From Bacillota bacterium (GTDB taxonomy: Bacteria > Bacillota > Clostridia > Oscillospirales > Ruminococcaceae), in the NCBI GenBank assembly GCA_023396225.1, contig JAEWWT010000027.1, positions 62,001 through 126,000 of the forward strand: 64,000 bases of DNA, in the 5' to 3' direction. Positions 31,201 through 39,489 of this stretch are shown here, in pieces (the first letter of the stretch is position 1; every line of letters begins with the position of its first letter). A model generated the notes under the pieces. That model was not told the DNA's origin. It searched no databases and saw only the letters and a program-made list of their open reading frames with translations. The position numbers were made by a program, and so were the translations under genes.

Positions 31201-31727
31201 AAGCTGTCGGATACGATATGTATTTACAGCTTTTATCTGAAGCTATTGCAGAAGAAAAGGGCGAACCATTGCCGCACCGTCCTGAAGAATGTCTTGTTGA
31301 CCTCCAGATTGATGCGCATATTCCTGACAAGTACATTGAGAGCCTTTCAGGAAGAATTGACGCTTACAGAAAGATTGCCGCAATCCAGACCAAAGAGGAC
31401 AGCCTTGATATTATTGATGAGTTTATTGACCGTTATGGTGATCCGCCAAAGGCTATTCAGGGACTTATCAGCGTTGCTTTGTTAAGAAATATGGCTGGTT
31501 CAATTGGCATAAAGGAAATCACACAGAGAAATGGAATTATGTATTTCTATCTTTCTGTTGCTGAAATTGAGCAGATTCAGGCAGTTGTTGCAGAGTATAA
31601 GAACAGGGTTACTGTCAACGGCTCGGATAAGCCTTTCATTGCTGTAAAGATACTGAAGGATGACAAACCGCTAGAACTTATGCAGAAAGTCGTTGAGATA
31701 ATGTTTGAGAAATCAAGAAAGAAGTAA
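28257..31727 (+). CDS. mfd: Transcription-repair coupling factor
   Basis: Mfd removes RNA polymerase stalled at DNA lesions and recruits UvrAB. The 1,156-residue protein has the UvrB-homology region at the N-terminus, the polymerase-interaction domain (GDLVVHALHGIGRF), and a RecG-like translocase with Walker A LLCGDVGFGKTEVALRGAF and motif II LVIIDEEQRFGV. The TRG motif region and a C-terminal regulatory domain complete it. An earlier in-frame ATG at 28227 lies only two bases after AAAGGAG, so I prefer 28257 (MSVFIKAIENL), though this is not certain. Confidence 0.95.
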   Translation: MSVFIKAIENLPAYKDMVRSSQKGETPVLVTGVSGIHKAQFTLGLIGVAPVLVITDDEANAKRLCDDMNEMLGIADAAMVYPAKDFTFTDVATVSREYEHARLAALSRIRSGKCRVICASAEAVMQKTIPPQMLYDRTVILEQGYEITTKELAAKLVAAGYSRCDKVEGVSQFSIRGSIADIFPVQETSPVRIEFWGDEIDSISYFDVETQRRTQSMEIIEISPALEVLFESEEQFKAKIDELAKKQRSKHAEIVKQKLYNDIDKLDNGVSLGNIDKYLPLAYDTPATIFDYLTKESVVVFSEYRNMAERSKSILSQHNEDIKILLEEGELCKGLDGYMLEIGEVFGKADKFRQVFMDTFMRGENEVRFKKLISVTANQTAPWGGEIRQLSEDLHTFIERDYTVIVLAGSEKTLPIIADDLREDGIPCDIINDKTELAKGRVYLMSGCVSGGYDYPEAKIALITQAKAMVSKRKLKKPKKGEEIKSLSDISNGDLVVHALHGIGRFIGIRKLEMEGVTKDYITIQYAGTDVLYVPVTQLDLVSKYIGPRDNSGVKLNKISSLEWQKTRAKVKKAVKDMADELIALYAKRSKTKGYAFSEDCDWQTDFEERFSYTETDDQLRCIDEIKDDMMKPVPMDRLLCGDVGFGKTEVALRGAFKCVLDSKQCAILVPTTVLAWQHYQTAVKRFEHFPVKIQLLSRFRNKKEQEEILKELKRGEIDIIIGTHRLVQKDVQFKDLGLVIIDEEQRFGVAHKEKFKETFTGVDVLTLSATPIPRTLNMAMSGIRDMSVIEEPPIDRYPVQTYVIEHNMGVIIQAISKELRRGGQVYYIHNIIESIDMTASKIAQLLPDARIGIAHGQIGEEQLSEVWRQLVEHEIDILVCTTLIETGVDVPNCNTLIIEDADNLGLSQLYQLRGRVGRSNRRAFAYFTFRRGKVLTEIAAKRLEAIKEFTQFGSGFRIALRDLEIRGAGSILGGRQHGHMEAVGYDMYLQLLSEAIAEEKGEPLPHRPEECLVDLQIDAHIPDKYIESLSGRIDAYRKIAAIQTKEDSLDIIDEFIDRYGDPPKAIQGLISVALLRNMAGSIGIKEITQRNGIMYFYLSVAEIEQIQAVVAEYKNRVTVNGSDKPFIAVKILKDDKPLELMQKVVEIMFEKSRKK

Positions 31728-31757
31728 AAAGAAGCCTTGTAGTATAGGGCTAAATGC

Positions 31758-31786
31758 TTGACAATATTTTTATTGTAATATATAAT
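31758..31786 (+). promoter_or_regulatory. Promoter of greA-lysS
   Basis: TTGACA (31758-31763), 17 bases, TATAAT (31781-31786): a full consensus sigma-A promoter 50 bases before greA. Confidence 0.9.
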
Positions 31787-31835
31787 ATACTTTTAGATTA
31801 TGTTCGAAAAAAGAGCAGAAGAGGAGTGCTGTTAC

Positions 31836-32312
31836 ATGGCAGTTAAAAAGGTTAAAATGTCCGCAGAGGGTCTTGCAAAGCTCGAAAAGGAGCTCGAATA
31901 CCTTATTACCGTAAAACGTGCTGAGGTTGCACAGAAGCTTAAAGAGGCCCGTGCTTTCGGAGACTTGTCTGAAAATGCTGAATATGATGAAGCTAAGAAT
32001 GAGCAGGGTATTCTTGAAGCAAGAATTCAGGAAATGGAACTTACTGTTGCAAATGCAGTAATTGTTGACGAAGCTGAACTTTCAAATGATGAAGTCAATG
32101 TCGGCTCATTTGTTATTTTCAAAGACCTTGAACTTGATGAAACAATGAAACTCCAGATCGTAGGCTCAACTGAAGCTGATCCTGATAACGACAAGATTTC
32201 CGACGAATCACCTATCGGTGTTGCTGCCATGAAGAAAAAAGTTGGGGATATTATTGAAGTTGAGGCACCAGTCGGAATAATTCATATGCAGATACTTGAA
32301 ATCAGCAAGTAA
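31836..32312 (+). CDS. greA: Transcription elongation factor GreA
   Basis: GreA stimulates transcript cleavage by backtracked RNA polymerase. The 158-residue protein has the N-terminal coiled coil with the tip motif ARAFGDLSENAEYDEAKNEQ, whose acidic residues reach the active site, and the C-terminal FKBP-like domain ending IIHMQILEIS. The start is ATG at 31836 with GAGGAG nine bases upstream; a longer frame from 31800 is not supported. lysS follows 20 bases later, a common firmicute pair. Confidence 0.95.
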   Translation: MAVKKVKMSAEGLAKLEKELEYLITVKRAEVAQKLKEARAFGDLSENAEYDEAKNEQGILEARIQEMELTVANAVIVDEAELSNDEVNVGSFVIFKDLELDETMKLQIVGSTEADPDNDKISDESPIGVAAMKKKVGDIIEVEAPVGIIHMQILEISK

Positions 32313-32332
32313 TTATTGAAAGGAAAAAGCAA

Positions 32333-33916
32333 ATGTCAGAGAATCAGAACACTAATCCTGCCGCTGATTCTGTTGAAGAACAGACAGAACAGGATATTCA
32401 TATACTCAAAAAAGTCAGAATAGAAAAGCTTGATGACCTCAAGTCCCAGGGCAAGAACCCTTACGAAATAACTAAGTTTGATGCTGATATAATGAACTCT
32501 GAAATCAGAGTATGGTTTGAAAAGTCAGAAGCTGAAATCATTGCCTCATCTAACGGTGATGAAGAAGCACTCAAGGCTGGACTTGAAGCAGGCAGAAGAA
32601 ATGTTAAAATTGCCGGTCGTATCATGTCATGGAGAGATATGGGCAAGGCTAACTTCATTGATGTCCGTGACGGAAGCGACCGTATGCAGGTTTATGTCCG
32701 CATGAATGATATTGGTGCAGATGAATTTGCTGAATTTAAGAAGTGGGATATCGGCGACATCGTCGGTGTTGAGGGTTTTATTTTTAGGACAAAAAAGGGT
32801 GAGGTTTCGGTTCATGCCCAGAAGATTGTTCTCCTCTCAAAATCACTCCTTCCGCTTCCTGAAAAATGGCATGGCTTAAAGGATCAGGACATGAGATACC
32901 GTCAGCGTTATGTTGACCTTATCTGCAACCCTGATGTTAAGGATACATTTGTAAAGAGAAGCAGAATTCTTTCTGAAATCAGAAGTTTCCTTGATTCAAG
33001 AGGATATCTTGAAGTTGATACACCTGTTCTTCACACACTTGAAATAGGTGCGGCTGCAAGACCGTTCAAAACTCATCATAATGCACTTGATATTGATATG
33101 TATCTCCGTATCGAAACTGAACTTTACCTGAAGCGCCTTATAGTAGGCGGCTTTGACAAGGTTTACGAGGTAGGCCGTATTTTCAGAAATGAAGGCATGG
33201 ATACTTCACATAACCCTGAATTTACATCTATTGAAATGTATGAAGCATATACCGACTATATTGGTATGATGGATCTTATTGAAGAAATGTATGTCGGACT
33301 TACAAAGAAAATCTGCGGAACTGATGTAATATCATATCAGGGCACAGAAATCAACATGGCATCTCCTTGGGAAAGACTCACAATGGTTGAGGCCGTCAAG
33401 AAATATGCAGGTGTTGACTATAACTCATGGGCAGATGACGCTGCAGCAAGAGCTTGCGCAAAGGAACATCACGTTGAAGTTGACGAGGGTAATTCAGCTA
33501 CAAAGGGACACGTTCTTATTGCATTCTTTGAAGCTTTTGTTGAGGATAAGCTTATCCAACCAACTATTATCTATGATTATCCTGTTGAAAATTCACCGCT
33601 TGCAAAGAGAAAGCCATCAAATCCTGCATTTACTGAAAGATTTGAATATTTCATCTATGCAAGAGAAATGGGTAATGCATTTTCCGAGCTTAACGATCCT
33701 ATTGACCAGAGAGAAAGATTTGTCAAGCAGGTTGAAGCTAAGCGTGCTCAGGGGGCAAATGCTGAGGTCGACGAAGATTTCGTTACAGCTCTTGAATATG
33801 GTATGCCACCGACAGGCGGACTTGGATTTGGCCTTGACAGACTTGTTATGTTGCTGACAGACAGCGCATCTATCAGAGATGTTCTTCTGTTCCCGACAAT
33901 GAAGCCACTGGATTAA
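32333..33916 (+). CDS. lysS: Lysyl-tRNA synthetase (class II)
   Basis: LysS charges tRNA-Lys. The 527-residue enzyme has an OB-fold anticodon-binding domain (VKIAGRIMSWRDMGKANFID) and the class II catalytic domain. Motif 1 is in SEIRSFLDSRGYLEVDTPVL, motif 2 around YEVGRIFRNEGMDTSHNPEF, and motif 3 in GGLGFGLDRLVMLLT. The first 20 residues are an acidic extension. It follows greA closely and is ended by a terminator hairpin. Confidence 0.96.
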   Translation: MSENQNTNPAADSVEEQTEQDIHILKKVRIEKLDDLKSQGKNPYEITKFDADIMNSEIRVWFEKSEAEIIASSNGDEEALKAGLEAGRRNVKIAGRIMSWRDMGKANFIDVRDGSDRMQVYVRMNDIGADEFAEFKKWDIGDIVGVEGFIFRTKKGEVSVHAQKIVLLSKSLLPLPEKWHGLKDQDMRYRQRYVDLICNPDVKDTFVKRSRILSEIRSFLDSRGYLEVDTPVLHTLEIGAAARPFKTHHNALDIDMYLRIETELYLKRLIVGGFDKVYEVGRIFRNEGMDTSHNPEFTSIEMYEAYTDYIGMMDLIEEMYVGLTKKICGTDVISYQGTEINMASPWERLTMVEAVKKYAGVDYNSWADDAAARACAKEHHVEVDEGNSATKGHVLIAFFEAFVEDKLIQPTIIYDYPVENSPLAKRKPSNPAFTERFEYFIYAREMGNAFSELNDPIDQRERFVKQVEAKRAQGANAEVDEDFVTALEYGMPPTGGLGFGLDRLVMLLTDSASIRDVLLFPTMKPLD

Positions 33917-33930
33917 TTTTATAAATAAAA

Positions 33931-33959
33931 AGGGGTAACATTTATATATAGTTACCCCT
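33931..33959 (+). terminator. Terminator after lysS
   Basis: AGGGGTAAC pairs perfectly with GTTACCCCT around an 11-base loop, 14 bases after the stop. The trailing sequence is only moderately T-rich. Confidence 0.75.
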
Positions 33960-33990
33960 GTATTTATATAACGAAGGAATGGTGATTATT

Positions 33991-34884
33991 ATGCAGGAAA
34001 AAGATCCAAAGCAAAAAAGCTTGCTTGACAATATAAGAGAGATTAATGAGAGAGAGAAAAAAGAAGCTCTTGAAGCAGAGTCAAAAGCGGCTGAAGAAAA
34101 AGCCAAAAGAGATGAAAAGGCAAGAGATTCATACCAGAAAAAACTTCAAAATCAGAGAGTTCAACTGCTGAGAGAAAAGCAGGGAATATCAGAACAGCCT
34201 GATGAGAAGCAAGCTGATGAACAGCAGGCTCAACCAGTTAAATATACTTTTAAGCAGAAATTGTCGAATCTTGTTTATCACCATAAAATCGGTATTATTG
34301 CGGCTGCCATTATAATTCCTATAGCTGCTTTTCTGACTTATGACTTTTTAAGCAATGTTCAACCTGATATCACAGTAATGGTGGTTGCAAAGGATCCTGT
34401 TCTTGAGAAAAGCACTGAAAAACTTGCTGAAATTCTGACACCATATTGTGAGGATTACAACGGCGACGGCAAGACGGTTGTATCAGTTCTCTATGCTCCG
34501 ACATTTACCGATGAAACAAGCGATGCCGAGATGTATCAAGGGCAGGCTACACAGGCAAGAGTTATTGCTGAATTCCAGTCCGACAACGTTGTAATGATGA
34601 TTTCAAATGATGCCGCAATCAAGCATCTTGGTATTGAAGAAGGAATCTTTGAGGACATGACAGCAATATATCCTGATGATAAAAATGCTACAGAAGTCGG
34701 ATATAATCTTCTTGGAACAAAACTTTATGAACAGCTTGGCTACACAGAAAAGCCTGAGGGACTTTATATGAGCCTGCGTATTCCTAAGTCGGGATTTGGT
34801 CTTAACTATAAAAAGTTCACCAAAAACTATGATAATGCCGTTGAAATATGGGGAAAATATTTTGAGGACAACAAGGCTGAATAA
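33991..34884 (+). CDS. Hypothetical membrane-anchored protein, 297 aa
   Basis: I do not recognise a family. Residues 1-75 are a highly charged coiled coil (NEREKKEALEAESKAAEEKA), then a single membrane helix (IGIIAAAIIIPIAAFLTYDFL) at about 95-115 and an outer domain of about 180 residues. That domain contains DPVLEKSTEKLAEILTPYC and MMISNDAAIKHLGIEEG, and has no recognised catalytic motif. Topology is probably N-inside. ATGs at 33979 and 33991 are in frame; GAAGGA is better spaced for the second. It stands between lysS and a flavin reductase. Confidence 0.78.
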   Translation: MQEKDPKQKSLLDNIREINEREKKEALEAESKAAEEKAKRDEKARDSYQKKLQNQRVQLLREKQGISEQPDEKQADEQQAQPVKYTFKQKLSNLVYHHKIGIIAAAIIIPIAAFLTYDFLSNVQPDITVMVVAKDPVLEKSTEKLAEILTPYCEDYNGDGKTVVSVLYAPTFTDETSDAEMYQGQATQARVIAEFQSDNVVMMISNDAAIKHLGIEEGIFEDMTAIYPDDKNATEVGYNLLGTKLYEQLGYTEKPEGLYMSLRIPKSGFGLNYKKFTKNYDNAVEIWGKYFEDNKAE

Positions 34885-34914
34885 ATGCTGGCTGAATAAT
34901 AAGGAGAAAACTGT

Positions 34915-35514
34915 ATGGGGAAAATAGTTCTGAAAGCAGGGACACTGCTAGCCCCGCTGCCTGCGGCACTTGTTTCATGCGGGACAGAGGGAAAGGTTAA
35001 TGTTCTGACCGTTGCATGGACAGGCATTATCAACACACAGCCGCCGATGACGTATATTTCTGTCCGTCCGTCAAGACATTCTTATAATATTATTAAGGAG
35101 ACAGGGGAGTTTGTCATAAATCTTACTACATCAAAGATTGTCATGGAAACGGATTTCTGTGGTGTACGCAGTGGCAAGGATATGGATAAACTTAAGAAAT
35201 GCAATCTCCACACTGAAAAAGCGTCAGTTGTATCTGCACCGCTTATAGCAGAATCGCCTGTATCACTTGAATGCAGGGTTAAGGAAATCAAGCCGCTCGG
35301 CACGCATGATATGTTTATAGCTGAGATTGTTGCAGCGGATGTTGATGAACGGTATATTGACAGCAAGGGTAAAATCAATCTCCAGCAAGCTGGGATAATG
35401 GCATATTCGCATGGTGAGTATTTTGCTCTAGGAAGAAAGCTTGGAAGTTTTGGATATTCCGTTGCTAAAAAGAAGAAAGCTACACCGCCACAGACGTCTA
35501 GAAAGCAACATTAA
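34915..35514 (+). CDS. Flavin reductase-like FMN-binding protein
   Basis: The 199-residue product belongs to the split-barrel flavin reductase family. It shows APLPAALVSCGTEGKVNVLT, TYISVRPSRHSYNIIKETG, EFVINLTTSKI and TDFCGVRSGKDMDK, the usual arrangement of clostridial members. It binds FMN and probably reduces flavin or a small acceptor with NAD(P)H; the partner is unknown. The C-terminus is a short basic tail. It ends at a strong bidirectional terminator. Confidence 0.9.
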   Translation: MGKIVLKAGTLLAPLPAALVSCGTEGKVNVLTVAWTGIINTQPPMTYISVRPSRHSYNIIKETGEFVINLTTSKIVMETDFCGVRSGKDMDKLKKCNLHTEKASVVSAPLIAESPVSLECRVKEIKPLGTHDMFIAEIVAADVDERYIDSKGKINLQQAGIMAYSHGEYFALGRKLGSFGYSVAKKKKATPPQTSRKQH

Positions 35515-35554
35515 AAATGACCTGAGAAGAGTATTTTTCTTCTCAGGTCATTTT
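35515..35554. terminator. Bidirectional terminator
   Basis: AAATGACCTGAGAAG pairs with CTTCTCAGGTCATTT around nine bases, with A- and T-tracts on both sides. It separates the flavin reductase from the convergent TIGR04076 gene. Confidence 0.92.
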
Positions 35555-35580
35555 ATTTTAAAGAAAATCAGAATAAAAAA

Positions 35581-35927
35581 CTAATCAAAAAACTTTTCCT
35601 TATAAAAATTTTCATTATCAAGTTTCTTTGCTGTCATTCTGAACATTACACAGCCATCAGGGCAGACAATATCCTTTGTGTATTTGCTGCTTCCGCCGAT
35701 GTTTTCCAAATCCCCGCCGCTTCTTACAGCCTCCATAATTGGGAACATCATCATCATTGTTTTAGAACAAATGCCCTGACCATTTTTATTTACGGGGCAG
35801 CCATATGTGCATGTATATTTATCTCCTATTTCCTCACCGTTTCGGCAGTACCGTTCGGTGTGGTCGCTGCGTAGAAATCCAATAACTTCAATTTCCCATT
35901 CGTATTCTTCATCGTACCATTTTTCAT
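35581..35927 (-). pseudogene. TIGR04076 family protein, frameshifted near its start
   Basis: The minus strand encodes WYDEEYEWEIEVIGFLRSDH, TERYCRNGEEIGDKYTCTYG, CPVNKNGQGICSKTMMMM, EAVRSGGDLENIGG and DIVCPDGCVMFRMTAKK, the pattern of the cysteine-rich TIGR04076 family (function unknown). The family starts MKKWYDEEYEW. Here ATGAAAAATGG (35917-35927) has five A residues where six would give ATG AAA AAA TGG, so the ATG with its AAAGGAG binding site is out of frame. With one more A the product would be 115 residues. It lies downstream of the cellobiose phosphorylase gene. Confidence 0.85.
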
Positions 35928-35964
35928 AATTGTTATGCTCCTTTTGTCTTACTTAAATGTAAGT

Positions 35965-36001
35965 AAAGATACTTTTGACGTTATACATCAAAAGTATCTT
36001 T
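35965..36001. terminator. Terminator of the cellobiose phosphorylase gene
   Basis: AAAGATACTTTTGA pairs with TCAAAAGTATCTTT around nine bases, 34 bases after the GH94 stop. The stem is strong in both directions. Confidence 0.8.
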
Positions 36002-36034
36002 GTAAAATTTTGTGTATTGCGCTTTGGCTGTTAA

Positions 36035-38440
36035 TTACGCATTTTCGCCCATGATTATAATAATATCATTCTTGGACTTAAGTTTTTCAGCTGGAATATA
36101 ATTGTCATTCAGCTTTTCACCGTTAAGAGTGATTTCCTGAACTCCGCTTTCAGCATGATGAGGATTTTTGAACATCATGTTGAGTTGTTTATCTCTGAAC
36201 ATCTTCTTGACCTGGAAACCTTCCCATTCGGATGGGATTGCAGGATTAATTTTTAATCCGTCAGCATCAGGACGCATACCGAGAATACCCTCAACACAGC
36301 CTACCATAACTGTTGAAGCTGTTCCTGTGAGCCAATGTACATGTGAGCGTCCTTCAAATGGTGAACGTGTTGATTCAGTAAACTGACCATGAACATAAGG
36401 CTCCATAACTCTGATTTCAGCCTTTTCATTAAGTGAAGCAGGCGATGATTCACAGAAATATTCAAATGCACGGTTACCATGACCGAGAAGTGATTCGGCA
36501 AGGATTACCCAGCCCTGAGGCTGTGAGAAGATACCGCCGTTTTCCTTTGTGTCAGGGTTAAAGATGTGCATGAGTGCGCCGTCAAAATAATATTTCTGGT
36601 AAGGAGGATCAAGAAGCTTTACACCATATGGGGTATTAAGCTTTTCGTGAACATTCTCCATTGAAATATAAGCCTTTTCAACGTCTGAGAAGCCTGAGAT
36701 AACGCCCCAGCTCTGTGGGTTGAGCCACATACTAGCTTCAGGATCGTTCTTAGCGCCAACAACACAGCCGTTGTCACGGATGCCTCTAATCCATCTATCC
36801 TCATCCCAGCACTTGTTGAGTGCATCTGTAAGCTGTTTCTTAATGTCAGTAATATACTTGATATATTCAATATCCTTCTTTTCAAAAGCATATTTAAGGA
36901 TCATATTCATTGCATAATAAAGCTGGAATGCAACGAAAGTAGATTCGCCCTTCTTACCAAGACGGAGACAGTCATTCCAGTCCGCATGAAGTCCTGCAGG
37001 CATATTGTGATCGCCAAGGTTATTCATTGAGAAGTCAATAGCTTTCTTGAGATGTTCATAAACAGTAGCTTCACCACCGTTTGCATATACGATTGTTTCG
37101 TCAAGAAACTCTCTCTTTCCGCTTTCGCCGATATACTTTTCAATTGTAGGGAAGAGCCAGAGAGCATCGTCTGCACGGTATGACGGATGTCCTGTTGCCT
37201 GAACATAGGTTAAGTCGTCAGGAGTATCTTCATGGCCGGCATTATGATTGAACTTAACAAGAGGAAGACCTGCACCGTTGTTTACCTGTGCGGAAAGCAT
37301 AAATCTAATCTTATCAGCAGCAAGTTCAGGATCAAGATGCATGATACCCTGGATGTCCTGAACAGTATCTCTATAACCGTAACCGTTTCTTAAACCACAG
37401 TATGAGAATGAAGCAGCTCTTGACCAGATGAATGTAATAAAGCACTGGTAAGCGTTCCATACATTAACCATATTGTTGAAGGATTCAGAAGGAGTTTTAA
37501 CCTGGAAGCTGCTAAGCTTTTCATGCCAGTAGCTCTTAAGTTCCCTGATTTCTGTATCAACTCTTCCTGCCTGTTTGTAAAGGTTGAGTATTTCAGTAGC
37601 TTCAGCGTTGTTCTTTTTACCAAGAATATAAATAAGTTCGATTGTTCCGCCTGCGCCAAGTGTGATTGCAGACTGTAAAGCACCACATGAATTTGAGTTG
37701 AAGTTAAGAACATTGTCGCATCTGCCGTTTTCAACAGCAATAGGATTTGCATATGAACGATATGAACCAATGAAGTGATCAAGGGAGCCGTTGTATCCGC
37801 ATATATCAGCACCAACAAGGCCGAAGAAACGTTCCTGATGGTTTGAACCTGTTTCGTCCCTGCCAGCATATTCATTTATATGCTGAATGATCTTGTTTTC
37901 CTCAAAGGATGTTCTTGTGATGAACTGGGTATACTGGAGGTTAATCTGATCCTGTTCATAATTATCGTCAGAAGTAAATTCACAGAAGCCATAAACTGAA
38001 AGCTTTCTAGGCCTGTCAGATGTATTTGTGATAATAGTTCTCCAAACCTCATAGGTTTTGTTGAGAGGAACATAATATGTAATTTCAGACTTTACATTGC
38101 TGTATTCGGAGGAAATAACAGTATAAGCTGTACCGTGACGGCATTCGCTCTTATATTTATCAAGAGGCTTGCCAACAGGCTGCCATGAAGCAGACCAGTA
38201 ATCGCCGGAATCATTGTCACGCAGATAGATGTATCTTCCAGGAACAGCAATGTTTGTATTGAAGCGGTAACGAAGAATTCTTCCGTTTGCGCCGGATTTT
38301 ACAAAGCTGTATCCGCCTGCATTGTTTGATATGATTGCGCCGTACTCAGGTGAGCCAAGATAATTTGCCCAAGGGGCAGGGGTATTTGGCTTAGTAATAA
38401 CATATTCCTTTTTCTCAAGGTCAAAATGTCCGTAATTCAT
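36035..38440 (-). CDS. Cellobiose phosphorylase (GH94)
   Basis: This cytoplasmic enzyme splits cellobiose with phosphate into glucose 1-phosphate and glucose, saving ATP. The 801-residue protein has the GH94 opening MNYGHFDLEKKEYVITKPN and TPAPWANYLG, an N-terminal beta-sandwich, an (alpha/alpha)6 barrel (NGYGYRDTVQDIQGIMHLDP) and the catalytic region GDHNMPAGLHADWNDCLRLG with its general-acid aspartate. HADWNDCL and overall length favour cellobiose over cellodextrin or chitobiose phosphorylase. GGAGTG precedes the ATG at 38440. Promoter and a cre/LacI-like operator lie upstream, suggesting sugar-dependent control. Confidence 0.93.
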   Translation of the reverse strand: MNYGHFDLEKKEYVITKPNTPAPWANYLGSPEYGAIISNNAGGYSFVKSGANGRILRYRFNTNIAVPGRYIYLRDNDSGDYWSASWQPVGKPLDKYKSECRHGTAYTVISSEYSNVKSEITYYVPLNKTYEVWRTIITNTSDRPRKLSVYGFCEFTSDDNYEQDQINLQYTQFITRTSFEENKIIQHINEYAGRDETGSNHQERFFGLVGADICGYNGSLDHFIGSYRSYANPIAVENGRCDNVLNFNSNSCGALQSAITLGAGGTIELIYILGKKNNAEATEILNLYKQAGRVDTEIRELKSYWHEKLSSFQVKTPSESFNNMVNVWNAYQCFITFIWSRAASFSYCGLRNGYGYRDTVQDIQGIMHLDPELAADKIRFMLSAQVNNGAGLPLVKFNHNAGHEDTPDDLTYVQATGHPSYRADDALWLFPTIEKYIGESGKREFLDETIVYANGGEATVYEHLKKAIDFSMNNLGDHNMPAGLHADWNDCLRLGKKGESTFVAFQLYYAMNMILKYAFEKKDIEYIKYITDIKKQLTDALNKCWDEDRWIRGIRDNGCVVGAKNDPEASMWLNPQSWGVISGFSDVEKAYISMENVHEKLNTPYGVKLLDPPYQKYYFDGALMHIFNPDTKENGGIFSQPQGWVILAESLLGHGNRAFEYFCESSPASLNEKAEIRVMEPYVHGQFTESTRSPFEGRSHVHWLTGTASTVMVGCVEGILGMRPDADGLKINPAIPSEWEGFQVKKMFRDKQLNMMFKNPHHAESGVQEITLNGEKLNDNYIPAEKLKSKNDIIIIMGENA

Positions 38441-38492
38441 TTTATACACTCCATTCACAAATATATATTAAAAACATAATTATCTAAGTGTA

Positions 38493-38521
38493 ATAATAAC
38501 ATTTTAATTTCCATTTTTCAA
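38493..38521 (-). promoter_or_regulatory. Promoter of the cellobiose phosphorylase gene
   Basis: TTGAAA (38516-38521), 17-base spacer, TATTAT (38493-38498) on the minus strand. Confidence 0.75.
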
Positions 38522-38546
38522 GGGTTATTAAAAAAAGTTTAACAAC

Positions 38547-38560
38547 TGTAAACGGTTTCT
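38547..38560. promoter_or_regulatory. cre/LacI-family operator-like site
   Basis: TGTAAACGGTTTCT agrees with the CcpA/LacI-type consensus TGNAANCGNWNNCA at all but the last position and has the palindromic core AAACGGTTT. It lies about 26 bases upstream of the -35, so it could mediate activation or looping repression in response to sugar supply. Confidence 0.55.
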
Positions 38561-38656
38561 TAATAATGATTTTTTATAAAACTTACAAAATAAATGGATA
38601 AATATTGTTATAATAATGCTTGTTACCAAATTGTAATTCTTGTTTTTAAAAAAAGA

Positions 38657-38684
38657 TTGAATTTTTCTATTTATGGTGTATAAT
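38657..38684 (+). promoter_or_regulatory. Promoter of the TM2-domain gene
   Basis: TTGAAT (38657-38662), 16 bases, TATAAT (38679-38684), about 50 bases before the start codon. Confidence 0.7.
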
Positions 38685-38733
38685 AAATAGTAATTAATGT
38701 TATGTGTTAAATTTTTATTGACAGGGGTGCTAT

Positions 38734-39351
38734 ATGGGCAACAATACAGATGTTAATCTGAATAAATATCAGGATGACGGAGAATTATACCCCAACAGGC
38801 AGCTTAATGACGATGGGGAAATTTATCCGAACAGACCGGCTTCACAAGCTTATTCGCAGTATAATTCTGCTCCACAGCAGGGAATAAACATAAGAACTGC
38901 GCCGCAGTATCAGCATCCTGCAGTTCAGCCGCAGTATCAGCAGAACCAGAATTATTATAACAATAATAATTATCAGCAAACAAGTTATGAGGGGCGCACA
39001 AAATTCTGCAAGCACTGCGGAGGGAAAATTCCTGAGGATGCAGTAGTATGTACGCTTTGCGGCAGACAGGTTGAAGAGCTTCGTCAGGCAGCACCTGTTC
39101 CTCAGCAGATTTATGTAAACAACTCAAACAATAATTCAAACTATGCTGTTGCAGGCGGAATGGGAACCCCAAAGAATAAGTGGTTAGCTTTATTGCTTTG
39201 CTTCTTTCTTGGATTTTTGGGCATACACCGTTTTTACGAGGGTAAAATTGGGACAGGAATACTATATTTGTTAACCGGCGGACTTTTTTGTGTAGGCTGG
39301 ATTATTGATTTTATTCTAATTTTGTTTAAGCCAAATCCTTATTATGTATAA
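38734..39351 (+). CDS. Zinc-ribbon and TM2 domain membrane protein
   Basis: The 205-residue protein has three parts. Residues 1-85 are a polar Gln/Asn/Tyr-rich region that begins with two copies of DDGE(L/I)YPNR. A zinc ribbon follows (FCKHCGGKIPEDAVVCTLCG). The C-terminus is a TM2 domain of two helices (NKWLALLLCFFLGFLGIHRF; GILYLLTGGLFCVGWIIDF). TM2 proteins are of uncertain function. It has its own promoter and terminator, so it is probably monocistronic. Confidence 0.88.
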   Translation: MGNNTDVNLNKYQDDGELYPNRQLNDDGEIYPNRPASQAYSQYNSAPQQGINIRTAPQYQHPAVQPQYQQNQNYYNNNNYQQTSYEGRTKFCKHCGGKIPEDAVVCTLCGRQVEELRQAAPVPQQIYVNNSNNNSNYAVAGGMGTPKNKWLALLLCFFLGFLGIHRFYEGKIGTGILYLLTGGLFCVGWIIDFILILFKPNPYYV

Positions 39352-39404
39352 TTAGCAGAAAATAAACGGAATAATATTTTAGAAACAATTTTAAAATAAT
39401 TTTC

Positions 39405-39443
39405 AGAACGATATTCAGAAAAACATTCTGGTATCGTTCTTTT
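39405..39443 (+). terminator. Terminator after the TM2-domain gene
   Basis: AGAACGATA pairs with TATCGTTCT, enclosing an inner CAGAA/TTCTG pairing, followed by TTTTATTTG. Confidence 0.85.
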
Positions 39444-39489
39444 ATTTGCGTTAAGAAAAATAAAGAAAATTGAAGATAAGGAGCGAAAA

